Source: Asticcacaulis currens
Lineage (GTDB): Bacteria; Pseudomonadota; Alphaproteobacteria; Caulobacterales; Caulobacteraceae
Assembly: GCF_028550395.1 (NCBI RefSeq)
Contig: NZ_JAQQKW010000013.1
Location: forward strand, 1 to 64,000
Direction of reading: 5' to 3'
DNA: 64,000 nt
A program made the position numbers and the translations under genes. Positions 1-8,940 of this stretch are shown here, piece after piece. The first letter of the stretch is position 1. The number at the start of each line of letters is the position of its first letter. Below the pieces are notes generated by a model. It did not search any database. It was not told where the DNA came from and saw only the letters and a program-made list of their open reading frames with translations.

Positions 1-5
1 AGCCG

Positions 6-83
6 TTAAATCAACATGATGCCCAATGCGAGCGCGCATGAAAGTAAAGCCAGAATGATGAACGAATCACCATCCTGGCTCAT
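6..83 (-). CDS. possible 25-residue single-span membrane peptide
   Basis: A complete small frame begins with ATG and ends with TAA inside the window. It encodes a short polar start (MSQDGDS) followed by about 18 hydrophobic residues ending in GIMLI, which would make one transmembrane helix. No convincing Shine-Dalgarno sequence is visible upstream of the ATG. It lies beyond the 3' end of asd on the same strand, with a dispersed repeat between them. I do not recognise it. Small membrane subunits of respiratory or transport complexes look like this, but chance is a fair alternative. Confidence 0.25.
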   Translation of the reverse strand: MSQDGDSFIILALLSCALALGIMLI

Positions 84-120
84 ATATTTTACTGAATGAT
101 TCTTAAGTGAACCGCATTAC

Positions 121-180
121 CCCACCACCCCGCCCTTCGGGCGCGGTCCCCCTCCCCAGCAAGCTGGGGAGGTATATGGG
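121..180. repeat. dispersed palindromic repeat, family A copy 1 (short form)
   Basis: This holds a perfect stem at 151-172 (CCTCCCCAGC, loop AA, GCTGGGGAGG) and a smaller CGCCC/GGGCG stem at 131-143. The inverted form of the same unit recurs at 55887-55948, and the stem alone recurs near 11880. It sits directly behind the asd stop codon, so it may also act as a transcription terminator. Confidence 0.7.
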
Positions 181-182
181 TC

Positions 183-1241
<1,059 letters not shown>

Positions 1242-1305
1242 TCACGTCTCCTGCGTCAAAAAGGTTTGGCGGGAGGCGCGAGGTGTTGGGTTTTCTGTGA
1301 AACCT

Positions 1306-1385
1306 GCCCCGCGCGTTCCGCGGGGCTTCGTCCAGATGCCTTGGCTTACACCGTCAGCACGACCGGACCGGCCCCGCGAAGCGGG
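1306..1385 (-). promoter_or_regulatory. attenuator-like set of competing hairpins upstream of asd
   Basis: Read on the asd transcript, four segments can pair in alternative ways. Segments 1 and 2 form CCCGC-UUC-GCGGG (1385-1373), inside the leader peptide codons. Segment 2 (CGCGGGGC, 1378-1371) is identical to segment 4, so either can pair with segment 3 (GCCCCGCG, 1326-1319). Segments 3 and 4 form an all-GC 8-bp stem with a 5-nt loop (1326-1306). This 1:2, 2:3, 3:4 logic is that of amino-acid attenuators. Against it, only three U residues follow the 3:4 stem, so it may be a pause or translational element rather than a classical terminator. Confidence 0.45.
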
Positions 1386-1425
1386 TCGGCTTGGTAGTGG
1401 CTTTGGTGGCGGTCATCTGAAACAT
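1354..1425 (-). CDS. candidate leader peptide of asd, rich in Thr and Lys
   Basis: A 23-codon frame lies on the asd strand about 115 nt before the asd start. It begins MFQMTATKATTKPTR and ends in cysteine and TGA. Five of its first 14 residues are threonine, two are lysine and two are methionine, all end products of the aspartate pathway that passes through Asd. The stop codon falls 27 nt before the GC stem at 1306-1326. No strong Shine-Dalgarno sequence precedes either possible ATG (codon 1 or codon 4), which is the main weakness. It is too short to be found by ordinary gene calling. Confidence 0.45.
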   Translation of the reverse strand: MFQMTATKATTKPTRFAGPVRSC

Positions 1426-1468
1426 GAAAGCGGCTTTACCGGGAATGAGGGGTTTTGTAAACCGCTCT

Positions 1469-1496
1469 TATACCCCCGGTTTATGGGCGGGGTATA
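1469..1496. promoter_or_regulatory. inverted repeat TATACCCC-N12-GGGGTATA
   Basis: Perfect 8-bp arms are separated by 12 bases in the divergent region between asd and the pentapeptide-repeat gene. This could be an operator for one or both genes, or a hairpin in the pentapeptide gene's 5' leader. No regulator is encoded nearby. Confidence 0.3.
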
Positions 1497-1550
1497 GGCG
1501 CAGGCCCCGTTCTTGCTTAAGACAAGCGAAACCATAAGAGGTGTCCCATC

Positions 1551-2036
1551 ATGAAACGCATCGCTCTGGCTGTGGCCGCGCTTTCGCTGTTTGCCCTTCC
1601 CGCTTCGGCGCAAAACCCTGTGCAGATCGACCGTGCAGGCTCGGGCGCATCCTGCCCCGGCTGCAACCTGTTTCAGGCCGATTTCTCCGGCAAGACGCTG
1701 AAAGGCAAGAACTTTGCGGGAGCGCGCCTGCGTCAGGCGGACCTGTCGAGCGGCATCTATAACGGTACGACCTTTGCGGGCGGTGACCTGCGTGACCTTA
1801 ACGGGTTTGGCTCGCTGTTCGGCCATGCCAATTTCGCGCGCACCAATCTGACCAATGCCAATTTCGTCGGGGCCTATCTCGAAGGGGCCAATTTTGCGGG
1901 TGCCAATCTGAGCGGCGTCAACTTCTCCGGGGCCGAGATGGCGTCGGCGCGCGGCATCACCCAGCGCATGATGGATCAGGCCTGCGGCGACAAGACGACC
2001 GTGGCACCGAAGGGTATCCGCGTTCCGGTGTGCTAA
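1551..2036 (+). CDS. secreted pentapeptide-repeat protein
   Basis: The protein has 161 residues. Residues 1-21 form a Sec signal peptide ending ASA before QNP. From about residue 38 to 130 it is built of A(N/D)FxxANL-type five-residue units, such as ANFAGANLSG, which fold into a right-handed quadrilateral beta-helix in this family. The final 30 residues lack repeats and contain two cysteines; two more (CPGC) come just before the repeats, so disulfides in the periplasm are plausible. The function is unknown. Pentapeptide proteins are often structural or protective, and nothing here suggests a gyrase-protecting Qnr protein. The start is supported by AGAGG upstream of the ATG. Confidence 0.85.
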   Translation: MKRIALAVAALSLFALPASAQNPVQIDRAGSGASCPGCNLFQADFSGKTLKGKNFAGARLRQADLSSGIYNGTTFAGGDLRDLNGFGSLFGHANFARTNLTNANFVGAYLEGANFAGANLSGVNFSGAEMASARGITQRMMDQACGDKTTVAPKGIRVPVC

Positions 2037-2080
2037 ACCTATGGGGTTTGGGGCCTGCGGCCCCAAGTCTTCATATATTC

Positions 2081-2119
2081 AAAATAAAAGCCTGCCGGTT
2101 TCCGGCAGGCTTTTATTTT
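2081..2119. terminator. bidirectional intrinsic terminator
   Basis: Perfect 18-bp arms with a 3-nt loop: AAAATAAAAGCCTGCCGG and its complement. The T/A-rich outer ends serve both strands, so it can end both the pentapeptide-repeat gene (plus) and aspS (minus). A second small GGGGCC/GGCCCC hairpin precedes it at about 2050-2065. Confidence 0.9.
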
Positions 2120-2166
2120 GAAAGTAAAAAGGTTTGTGGGGTCACGGACCCCACACCCCATTCACA

Positions 2167-3948
2167 TCAGCTCACCTTGATCGGCAGTTGCGTCCGGATA
2201 TGCAGTTCCTTCAACTGCTTCTCCGTCACCTCCGACGGCGCGCTCATCATCACGTCCTGCCCCTGCTGGTTCAGCGGGAAGGCGATGACCTCGCGGATCG
2301 CCGTCTGACCGGCCAGTAACATCACAATGCGGTCGATACCGGGGGCCAGACCACCGTGCGGCGGCGCGCCGTACTTGAAGGCGTTGAGCATCCCGCCAAA
2401 CTGGCTTTCGACCACATCGGCCCCATAGCCCGCGATCTCAAAGGCCTTAAGCATGATCTCCTGCTTGTGGTTCCGGATCGCGCCGGAGCACAGCTCATAG
2501 CCGTTGCAGACGATGTCGTACTGATAGGCCAGAATGTCGAGCGGGTCCTTGGTGAGGAGCGCCTCCATCTCGCCCTGCGGCATGGAGAAGGGGTTGTGCG
2601 AGAAATCGACCTTCTTCTCGTCCTCATTGTACTCGAACATCGGGAAATCGACGATCCAGCAGAAGCGGAACTGATCCTCGTCCACCAGGTTGAGATCGGT
2701 GCCGACCTTGGTGCGCGCCAGACCGGCGAACTTGTAGAAGACCTTGGGGTCGCCAGCCACGAAGAAGGCCGCGTCGCCCTGCCCCAGACCCAGAGCCGTC
2801 ATCAGCGCCGTGGTGGCGTCGTTGCCGAGGTTCTTGGCGATGGGGCCGCCCCACGCGCCCTGATCCTCGGACCAGAAGATGTAGCCGAGGCCCGGCTGGC
2901 CCTCGCCCTGCGCCCACGAATTCATGCGGTCGCAGAAGGCGCGCGAGCCGCCCTTGGGGGCCGGAATGGCCCACACGGCATTGGCGCTGTTTTCGAGGAT
3001 ACGCGCGAAGAGGCCAAAGCCGCCGCCGCGGAAATGCTCCGACACGTCCTGCATCTCGATCGGGTTGCGCAGGTCGGGCTTGTCCGAGCCGTACTTGGCG
3101 ATGGACTCTTTGTAGGGGATGCGCTGGAACGGATAGCTGGACACGCGCTTGCCTTCACCGAACTCGGTAAACAGGCCGTGCATCACCGGCTCGATGGCCG
3201 CGAACACGTCTTCCTGCGTCACAAAGCTCATCTCGATATCGAGCTGATAGAATTCCAGCGAACGGTCGGCGCGCAGGTCTTCGTCACGGAAGCACGGGGC
3301 GATCTGGAAATAGCGGTCGAAACCCGACACCATCAGCAACTGCTTGAACTGCTGCGGCGCTTGCGGCAGGGCGTAGAACTTGCCCGCATGCAGACGCGAC
3401 GGCACCAGGAAGTCGCGCGCCCCTTCGGGTGACGAGGCCGTCAGGATGGGGGTCTGGTATTCCAGAAAACCCTGCGCCACCATACGGTTACGGATCGACT
3501 GAATGACGCGCGAGCGCAGCACGATGTTCTTGTGCAGGGTTTCGCGACGCAGGTCGAGGAAGCGGTTTTTCAGTCGGATTTCTTCGGGATATTCGGGCTC
3601 CCCGAACACCGGCAGCGGCAGCTCGGCGGCTTCGGACAGCACTTCGATATCCGACACCACGACTTCGATAGCCCCGGTCGGCAGGTTGGGATTGACAGTC
3701 GCCTCATCCCGCGCCACCACCTTGCCATCGACGCGGATAACGCTTTCAGCGCGCAAGCGTTCAACCTTGGCAAAGCCCGCGCTGTCCGGATTGAACACCA
3801 GTTGCGTCAGGCCGTAATGGTCGCGCAGATCGATGAACAACAGGCCGCCGTGGTCGCGCTTGCGGTGAATCCAGCCCGACACGCGCACCTCGGCGCCGGC
3901 GTCGGTGGCGCGCAGCGCGCCGCAGGTATGGGTACGGTAACTATGCAT
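2167..3948 (-). CDS. aspS: aspartyl-tRNA synthetase
   Basis: This class II synthetase charges tRNA with aspartate. An N-terminal OB-fold anticodon-binding domain (about residues 1-110) contains the [11 protein letters not shown] segment. The catalytic core carries the motif 2 region [10 protein letters not shown], and motif 3 near the C-terminus contains [11 protein letters not shown]. The length of 593 residues means the bacterial GAD insertion domain is present. The start is placed at ATG 3948 ([10 protein letters not shown]), because the in-frame codons upstream of it do not look conserved. Whether it also aspartylates tRNA-Asn cannot be decided from this window. Confidence 0.97.
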   Translation of the reverse strand: MHSYRTHTCGALRATDAGAEVRVSGWIHRKRDHGGLLFIDLRDHYGLTQLVFNPDSAGFAKVERLRAESVIRVDGKVVARDEATVNPNLPTGAIEVVVSDIEVLSEAAELPLPVFGEPEYPEEIRLKNRFLDLRRETLHKNIVLRSRVIQSIRNRMVAQGFLEYQTPILTASSPEGARDFLVPSRLHAGKFYALPQAPQQFKQLLMVSGFDRYFQIAPCFRDEDLRADRSLEFYQLDIEMSFVTQEDVFAAIEPVMHGLFTEFGEGKRVSSYPFQRIPYKESIAKYGSDKPDLRNPIEMQDVSEHFRGGGFGLFARILENSANAVWAIPAPKGGSRAFCDRMNSWAQGEGQPGLGYIFWSEDQGAWGGPIAKNLGNDATTALMTALGLGQGDAAFFVAGDPKVFYKFAGLARTKVGTDLNLVDEDQFRFCWIVDFPMFEYNEDEKKVDFSHNPFSMPQGEMEALLTKDPLDILAYQYDIVCNGYELCSGAIRNHKQEIMLKAFEIAGYGADVVESQFGGMLNAFKYGAPPHGGLAPGIDRIVMLLAGQTAIREVIAFPLNQQGQDVMMSAPSEVTEKQLKELHIRTQLPIKVS

Positions 3949-4282
3949 TGTGAGTCTCTGAATCCGGCTCAAAAAACGGTTGGGGGCTAGGGCACATGAC
4001 AGGGGCGGATTGTCAAGACTTGTGTCCGGACTCCCGGCAAAAAGCCGCCCCCGAATTTCATTTTATTTTGCAAGTGAGATGTTTTTTTGGATTTTAACCT
4101 CGGATGCACACGGATGATCGCCTGCGGCGATTGCACGGATAGTCAGACCCACACGCCTTGATCTGCTCGGGCCTTCCGTGTCTATCCGTAGTAGCTTTTC
4201 CCCAGATTAGTCCCCGAAACGACCCAAAGCCATAATGCGCCTGCCGATTGCCTTCTGCGCCCCATCTTCCTAAGTTAAGCGC
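3949..4282. other. 334-bp divergent intergenic region between aspS and hdaA
   Basis: This must hold the promoters of aspS (minus) and of the hdaA-ppk-ppx run (plus). Apart from the inverted repeat at 4096-4189, I see no gene, tRNA or clear operator. Confidence 0.6.
4096..4189. repeat. imperfect inverted repeat of the CACGGAT type
   Basis: The left arm contains CTCGGATGCACACGGATG and the right arm TTCCGTGTCTATCCGTAG, with a small GATCGCC/GGCGATTG hairpin between them. Such ACACGGAT palindromes resemble dispersed intergenic repeats of bacterial chromosomes. Only one copy lies in this window. Confidence 0.5.
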
Positions 4283-4948
4283 ATGGCGCATCAGTACCCG
4301 CTCGACCTGTCCCTGCCTGCCCCCTATGCGGCGGCGAACTTTGTCGTCTCCGACGCCAATCGCGCCCTGTTCGACCTTCTGAGGCCGCCCGCCGAATGGC
4401 TGAACCCGCATCTGGTGCTGACCGGACCAGCCGGCACCGGCAAGACCCACGCCGGCCATGTGTTTGCTGAAACGCACGGGGCGCACTGGCTGAGCCCCGG
4501 CGTGCCCGTACCCGACACCGCCACCCGGTTCGTGGTTGATGAGGCCGAAAATTTCGATCAGGAGGTCCTGTTCCACCTTTATAACCGCACGGCGGCGAAC
4601 GGCCGCCTGTTGCTGCTGTCACGGCTGCACCCGGCGCAATGGACCATCCGTGTGCCCGATTTCGAGTCGCGGCTGAAGGCCATGCGCGTCGTCGATATGC
4701 CGGAACCGGACGATAGCCTGCTGAAAAGCGTGCTGAAGAAGCTGTTTGAAGCGCGCGTCATCACGCCATCCGACGACGTGCTGGAATATCTCAGCCGCCG
4801 CATGGAGCGCTCCGTGGCACACGCCCAAAAAATTGTCACGGGTCTTGAGGCATATGCCAATGGCCGCGCCTTTACCCGGTCTCTGGCCCGTCAATTTATC
4901 GAGACGAGTGAAAATATGACTTGGTTCGACGATTGGGATGAGATTTAG
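4283..4948 (+). CDS. hdaA: Hda-type regulator of DnaA (AAA+ domain protein)
   Basis: The protein has 221 residues and resembles DnaA domain III without the DNA-binding domain. QYPLDL at residues 4-9 matches the beta-clamp binding motif at the N-terminus of Hda proteins. Walker A is GPAGTGKT at about residues 50-57 and the Walker B/DEAE segment is FVVDEAENFD. In Caulobacter, HdaA with the clamp stimulates ATP hydrolysis by DnaA and so prevents over-initiation of replication. It is followed after 39 bp by ppk, an order I recall as shared with Caulobacter. Confidence 0.92.
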   Translation: MAHQYPLDLSLPAPYAAANFVVSDANRALFDLLRPPAEWLNPHLVLTGPAGTGKTHAGHVFAETHGAHWLSPGVPVPDTATRFVVDEAENFDQEVLFHLYNRTAANGRLLLLSRLHPAQWTIRVPDFESRLKAMRVVDMPEPDDSLLKSVLKKLFEARVITPSDDVLEYLSRRMERSVAHAQKIVTGLEAYANGRAFTRSLARQFIETSENMTWFDDWDEI

Positions 4949-4987
4949 TTGGGCCAAAGCGCATAATAAAAAGGATTCTGAACCGCT

Positions 4988-7216
4988 ATGCCCGCCTCCG
5001 AAACCGTCAATGACATCATCCGCACGAACGCGCCGGCGGCGGCTGAGCCTCAGCCAGAGTCTCAAATTGACCTGACCTCGGACGAGGCGCTGGGCGATGC
5101 GCTCTATATCAACCGCGAACTGTCGTGGCTGGCTTTCAACAAGCGGGTGATCGAAGAGGCCGAAAATCCGCGCCACCCGTTGCTGGAGCGGCTGCGCTTC
5201 CTGTCGATTTCGGCCAACAATCTCGATGAATTCTACATGGTGCGCGTCGCCGGTCTTCAGGGTCAGGTGCGCGAAGGCGTGCGTATCCTGTCCGAAGACG
5301 GCCACACCCCGGCCGAACAGCTTGAGGCCGTCAACAAGGTCGCTCAGGCCCTGATGAACAAGCAGCAGACCATCTGGTCCAAGCTGAAGGCCGAGCTTTC
5401 GGCCAATGGCCTGATCCTGCTGGATCACAAGGAGGTCACCAAGACCGACACGGCGTGGCTGGAAAAGCGCTTCCATGAGCAGCTTTTCCCCGTGCTGACG
5501 CCGCTCGCCATCGACCCGGCGCACCCCTTCCCCTTCATACCCAATCTTGGCTTCTGTATCGCGCTGAAACTGCAACGCCGGGCCGATGCCAAGGTGCTCT
5601 ACGCGCTGGTGCCCATCCCCACGGGCGTGCGTCGCTTCTGGGAGATTGGCGGCAATTCGCGCGGTCAGAACACGCGGCGCAAATTCGTCACGCTGGAGGG
5701 CATGGTGGTCATGTTCGCCCAGCAGATCTTCCCCGGCTTCGATATTCTGGGCAAAGGCGTCTTCCGCATCATCCGCGACTCGGACATCGAAATCGAGGAA
5801 GAGGCCGAAGACCTGGTGCGTGAGTTCGAGGCCCTGCTGAAGCAGCGCCGCCTCGGTTCGGTGGTGCGCGTCAAGTTCGGCGCCTCCATGCCCGAAGACC
5901 TGCGCGAATTCATCATCGAGCAGTTGCACGCCCAGCCGCAGGACGTGACCATTGTCGATGGCATTCTGGGCATGTCCGAGCTGTCGCAGCTTATCCCGCC
6001 CGACCGTAACGACCTGAAATTCAAGCCCTACACGCCGCGCTTCCCGGAACGCATCCGCGACAATGCCGGGGACATCTTCTCGGCCATCCGCGAAAAGGAC
6101 ATTCTGGTCCACCACCCGTTTGAAAGTTTCGACGCTGTGGTGCAGTTCCTGCGGCAGGCGGCGCGCGACCCCAACGTCATCGCCATCAAACAGACGCTTT
6201 ACCGCACCTCAAAGGACTCGCCCATCGTCGCGGCCCTCATCGAAGCCGCCGAGCAGGGCAAGAACGTCACGGCGCTGGTCGAAATCAAGGCGCGCTTTGA
6301 CGAAGAGGCCAATCTGCGCTGGGCCCGCGCCATGGAACGCGCGGGCGTGCACGTCGTCTATGGCTTTGTGGAGTACAAGACCCACGCCAAGCTGAGCGTC
6401 GTGGCGCGCCGCGAAGGCGAGGCCCTGCGCACCTATTGCCACTTCGGCACCGGCAACTATCACCCGGTGACGGCCAAGGTCTATACGGACCTGAGCCTGT
6501 TTACCGCCGACCCGGCGCTGGGGCGCGACGCCATGCGCGTCTTCAACTTCATCACCGGCTATGCCCGCCCGGACGTGATGGAAAAGCTCTACTTTTCGCC
6601 CGTGACGCTGAAGCAGGGGCTGATCTATCTGATCGAACAGGAAATCGCCAATGCCCGCGCCGGCAAGCCCGCGCAAATCTGGGCCAAGATGAATTCGCTG
6701 GTCGATCCGGTGATCATCCGCAAGCTCTATCAGGCCTCGCAGGCCGGGGTGCAGATCGACCTCGTCATCCGCGGCATCTGCTGCCTGCGTCCGGGCGTGG
6801 CGGGCTATTCGGACAATATCCGCGTCAAGTCGATCGTCGGGCGCTTCTTGGAGCACACGCGCATCGTCTGCTTTGCCAACGGCCACGCCCTGCCGTCGGA
6901 TCAGGCCCGCGTCTTCATCTCCTCCGCCGACTGGATGAGCCGCAATCTGGACCGCCGTGTCGAGACCCTGATCCCGGTGGACAATCCCACCGTCCACCGT
7001 CAGGTGCTAGATCAGATCATGGTCGCCAACCTCAATGACGAGGCGCAGTCGTGGAACCTGTCGTCAGACGGCACCTATACGCGCTTTGATACGACCGGCC
7101 TCGATGCGCCCTTCTCCGCCCACGAATACTTCATGACAAACCCGTCGCTGTCCGGTAGAGGTCGCGGCGTCAAGGATCTCCCCCAAGCGTTTGATCATGT
7201 CGGTGCCCGAAAGTAG
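4988..7216 (+). CDS. ppk: polyphosphate kinase 1
   Basis: This enzyme makes long-chain polyphosphate from ATP through a phosphohistidine. The N-terminal domain includes [12 protein letters not shown] (about residues 38-49). The catalytic part has the expected autophosphorylated histidine in CHFGTGNYH (H485) and a second conserved histidine in RFLEHTR (H623). The length of 742 residues is at the upper end for PPK1, because of a 35-residue acidic N-terminal extension. Its 3' end overlaps the start of ppx by 20 bp, so synthesis and breakdown of polyphosphate are encoded together. Confidence 0.97.
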   Translation: MPASETVNDIIRTNAPAAAEPQPESQIDLTSDEALGDALYINRELSWLAFNKRVIEEAENPRHPLLERLRFLSISANNLDEFYMVRVAGLQGQVREGVRILSEDGHTPAEQLEAVNKVAQALMNKQQTIWSKLKAELSANGLILLDHKEVTKTDTAWLEKRFHEQLFPVLTPLAIDPAHPFPFIPNLGFCIALKLQRRADAKVLYALVPIPTGVRRFWEIGGNSRGQNTRRKFVTLEGMVVMFAQQIFPGFDILGKGVFRIIRDSDIEIEEEAEDLVREFEALLKQRRLGSVVRVKFGASMPEDLREFIIEQLHAQPQDVTIVDGILGMSELSQLIPPDRNDLKFKPYTPRFPERIRDNAGDIFSAIREKDILVHHPFESFDAVVQFLRQAARDPNVIAIKQTLYRTSKDSPIVAALIEAAEQGKNVTALVEIKARFDEEANLRWARAMERAGVHVVYGFVEYKTHAKLSVVARREGEALRTYCHFGTGNYHPVTAKVYTDLSLFTADPALGRDAMRVFNFITGYARPDVMEKLYFSPVTLKQGLIYLIEQEIANARAGKPAQIWAKMNSLVDPVIIRKLYQASQAGVQIDLVIRGICCLRPGVAGYSDNIRVKSIVGRFLEHTRIVCFANGHALPSDQARVFISSADWMSRNLDRRVETLIPVDNPTVHRQVLDQIMVANLNDEAQSWNLSSDGTYTRFDTTGLDAPFSAHEYFMTNPSLSGRGRGVKDLPQAFDHVGARK

Positions 7217-8723
7217 CTTTGCCCCCCTTCCCGCCGCGACGGCCCTGCCCGCCGCCTACTACACGGCCGTCATCGACATCGGGTCCAACTCGGTGCGTCT
7301 GGTCATCTATCGCGTCGAGGGTCGCTCGATCTGGCCGGTGCACAATGAGAAGGTGCTGGCCGGGCTGGGGCGTGAACTGATGAGCAGCGGCCGCCTGAGC
7401 CCGTCGGGCTGCCGTGACACGCTGATCGCGCTGAAACGCTTTCGCTTTATCGTTGATTCCTACCCCCTGTCGCAGGTGCACGCCGTGGCGACCGCTGCCA
7501 TCCGTGAGGCCGAAGACGGCCCGGACATGGTGCAAACTATTGAGGCCGAAACGGGCTTCAAGGTGCGCGTCCTCAGCGGGGCCGAAGAGGCCTATTACTC
7601 GGCGCTGGGCGTGCTGTGCGGCCATGATGATGCGGTCGGCGTGGTGGGCGACCTCGGCGGCTCGAGCCTTGAACTGATTGATCTGCAAGGTGAAAACGCC
7701 TTCAAAGGCATTACCCTGCCCCTGGGGCCGTTTGCGCTGGGGGCTCCAGCGGCGGTCGATATCGACAAGACCCTGACGCGCATCCGTGAGGTTCTGACGC
7801 CGCACAAGGATCGCTTTCAGTTTGCAACCTTTCATGCAGTCGGCGGTGCGTGGCGCAACCTCGCCATCATCTGGATGCAGAAGGCCAACTATCCGCTTCA
7901 GATCGTTCAGCAATTTGAGCTGCCCGCGCGCGAAGCCCTCAATATCTGCCGCCTGATCGCTACCCAGTCGCCCGCCTCGCTGGAACGCATCCGCGGCGTC
8001 ACCAAGCGGCGCATGGAGCATCTGGCCTATGCGGCTCTGGTGCTTCAGGCCCTGATCGAAACCTTCGGCTTCGACACCATCAACTTCTCGGCCAACGGTC
8101 TGCGCGAAGGCGTCCTGTTTGAACAACTGCCGAAGGCCGTACAAAAGCGCGACCCGCTGATCGAAGGCTGCGCTGCTCTGGGGGCGCGTCAGGGCATCAG
8201 CAACGATATGGGGCCGGCTCTGGCCCAGTGGGTATGCGATTTCTACGATACCACCTCCGGCATCGACATACCGGATGTGCGTCTGATCCGCGCGGCCTCC
8301 AAGTTGGCCGACATGGGCGCGCTGCTGCACCCCGACCACCGCGCCGACCTCGTCTGCGATCAGGTGCTGCGTGCCCCCATTCCGGGGCAGAACCACGCCG
8401 AGCGCGTCTTCCTCGCCTCGACCCTGTTCACCCGCTATTCCGGCGACGCCTATACCAAGGAGCCGGTGCTGATCAGCCGTATTCTAGGCGATGACGGGCT
8501 TGAGCGGGCCACACGGCTGGGTCTGGCCCTGCGGCTGGGCTGCGACCTTTCGGCCAAGTCGGGCGCCCTGCTCAGCCACGCCCACCTGACGCAGCAGGGC
8601 CGCGATCTGGTGCTGGAGGCCAAGAGCGGCTGGGAAGACCTGCTCCTGGGCGAACAGACCCGCAAACGCGCCAAGGCGCTGGCCAATGCGCTGAAACTCA
8701 ACCTGAAAATGGGAAGTTATTGA
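7197..8723 (+). CDS. ppx: exopolyphosphatase of the Ppx/GppA family
   Basis: The ASKHA-fold phosphatase removes terminal phosphates from polyphosphate and possibly from pppGpp. The family signatures are visible: [12 protein letters not shown] near the N-terminus, ATAAIREA, and the phosphate loop [10 protein letters not shown]. The product is 508 residues from the ATG at 7197; an in-frame TTG lies two codons upstream at 7191. Overlap with the end of ppk suggests translational coupling. A C-terminal helical domain follows the two Ppx domains, as in longer family members. Confidence 0.94.
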   Translation: MSVPESSFAPLPAATALPAAYYTAVIDIGSNSVRLVIYRVEGRSIWPVHNEKVLAGLGRELMSSGRLSPSGCRDTLIALKRFRFIVDSYPLSQVHAVATAAIREAEDGPDMVQTIEAETGFKVRVLSGAEEAYYSALGVLCGHDDAVGVVGDLGGSSLELIDLQGENAFKGITLPLGPFALGAPAAVDIDKTLTRIREVLTPHKDRFQFATFHAVGGAWRNLAIIWMQKANYPLQIVQQFELPAREALNICRLIATQSPASLERIRGVTKRRMEHLAYAALVLQALIETFGFDTINFSANGLREGVLFEQLPKAVQKRDPLIEGCAALGARQGISNDMGPALAQWVCDFYDTTSGIDIPDVRLIRAASKLADMGALLHPDHRADLVCDQVLRAPIPGQNHAERVFLASTLFTRYSGDAYTKEPVLISRILGDDGLERATRLGLALRLGCDLSAKSGALLSHAHLTQQGRDLVLEAKSGWEDLLLGEQTRKRAKALANALKLNLKMGSY

Positions 8724-8730
8724 GGTCTGC

Positions 8731-8930
8731 CCCTCTCCTCCCTGTTGCGCAGCAATGGGGAGGTGCCGAGCTTGCGAGGCGGAGGGGGATGACACGGAAA
8801 AAGGCCGGGGACGCGATTCCCGGCCTTATCTGATTTCAAGGGGCCGCGCGCGTAACCGACGAAGGCGCAATCCCCCTCCGTCAGTCTGCTTCGCAGCCTG
8901 CCACCTCCCCATGCCTTCGGCACAGGGAGG
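8731..8930. repeat. dispersed palindromic repeat, family A copy 2 (long form)
   Basis: The element is bounded by CTCCTCCCTG at the left and CAGGGAGG at the right. Each end has its own short stem containing a CCTCCC/GGGGAGG pair, and inner GGAGGGGGA/TCCCCCTCC segments mirror each other. The middle is unrelated between copies. It fills the gap between ppx and the S46 peptidase gene. Confidence 0.75.
8801..8827. terminator. hairpin inside repeat A2, possible terminator
   Basis: AAGGCCGGG and CCCGGCCTT form 9-bp arms. A short A-tract lies on one side only, so it could serve convergent transcription from ppx (plus) and the S46 gene (minus), but the T-run is weak. Confidence 0.5.
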
Positions 8931-8940
8931 CGATTTTGAC

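Noticed and set aside
2050-2065. GGGGCC/GGCCCC hairpin after the pentapeptide gene as a separate regulatory element
   Set aside because: It is short and lies just before a much stronger terminator; no further role is suggested.
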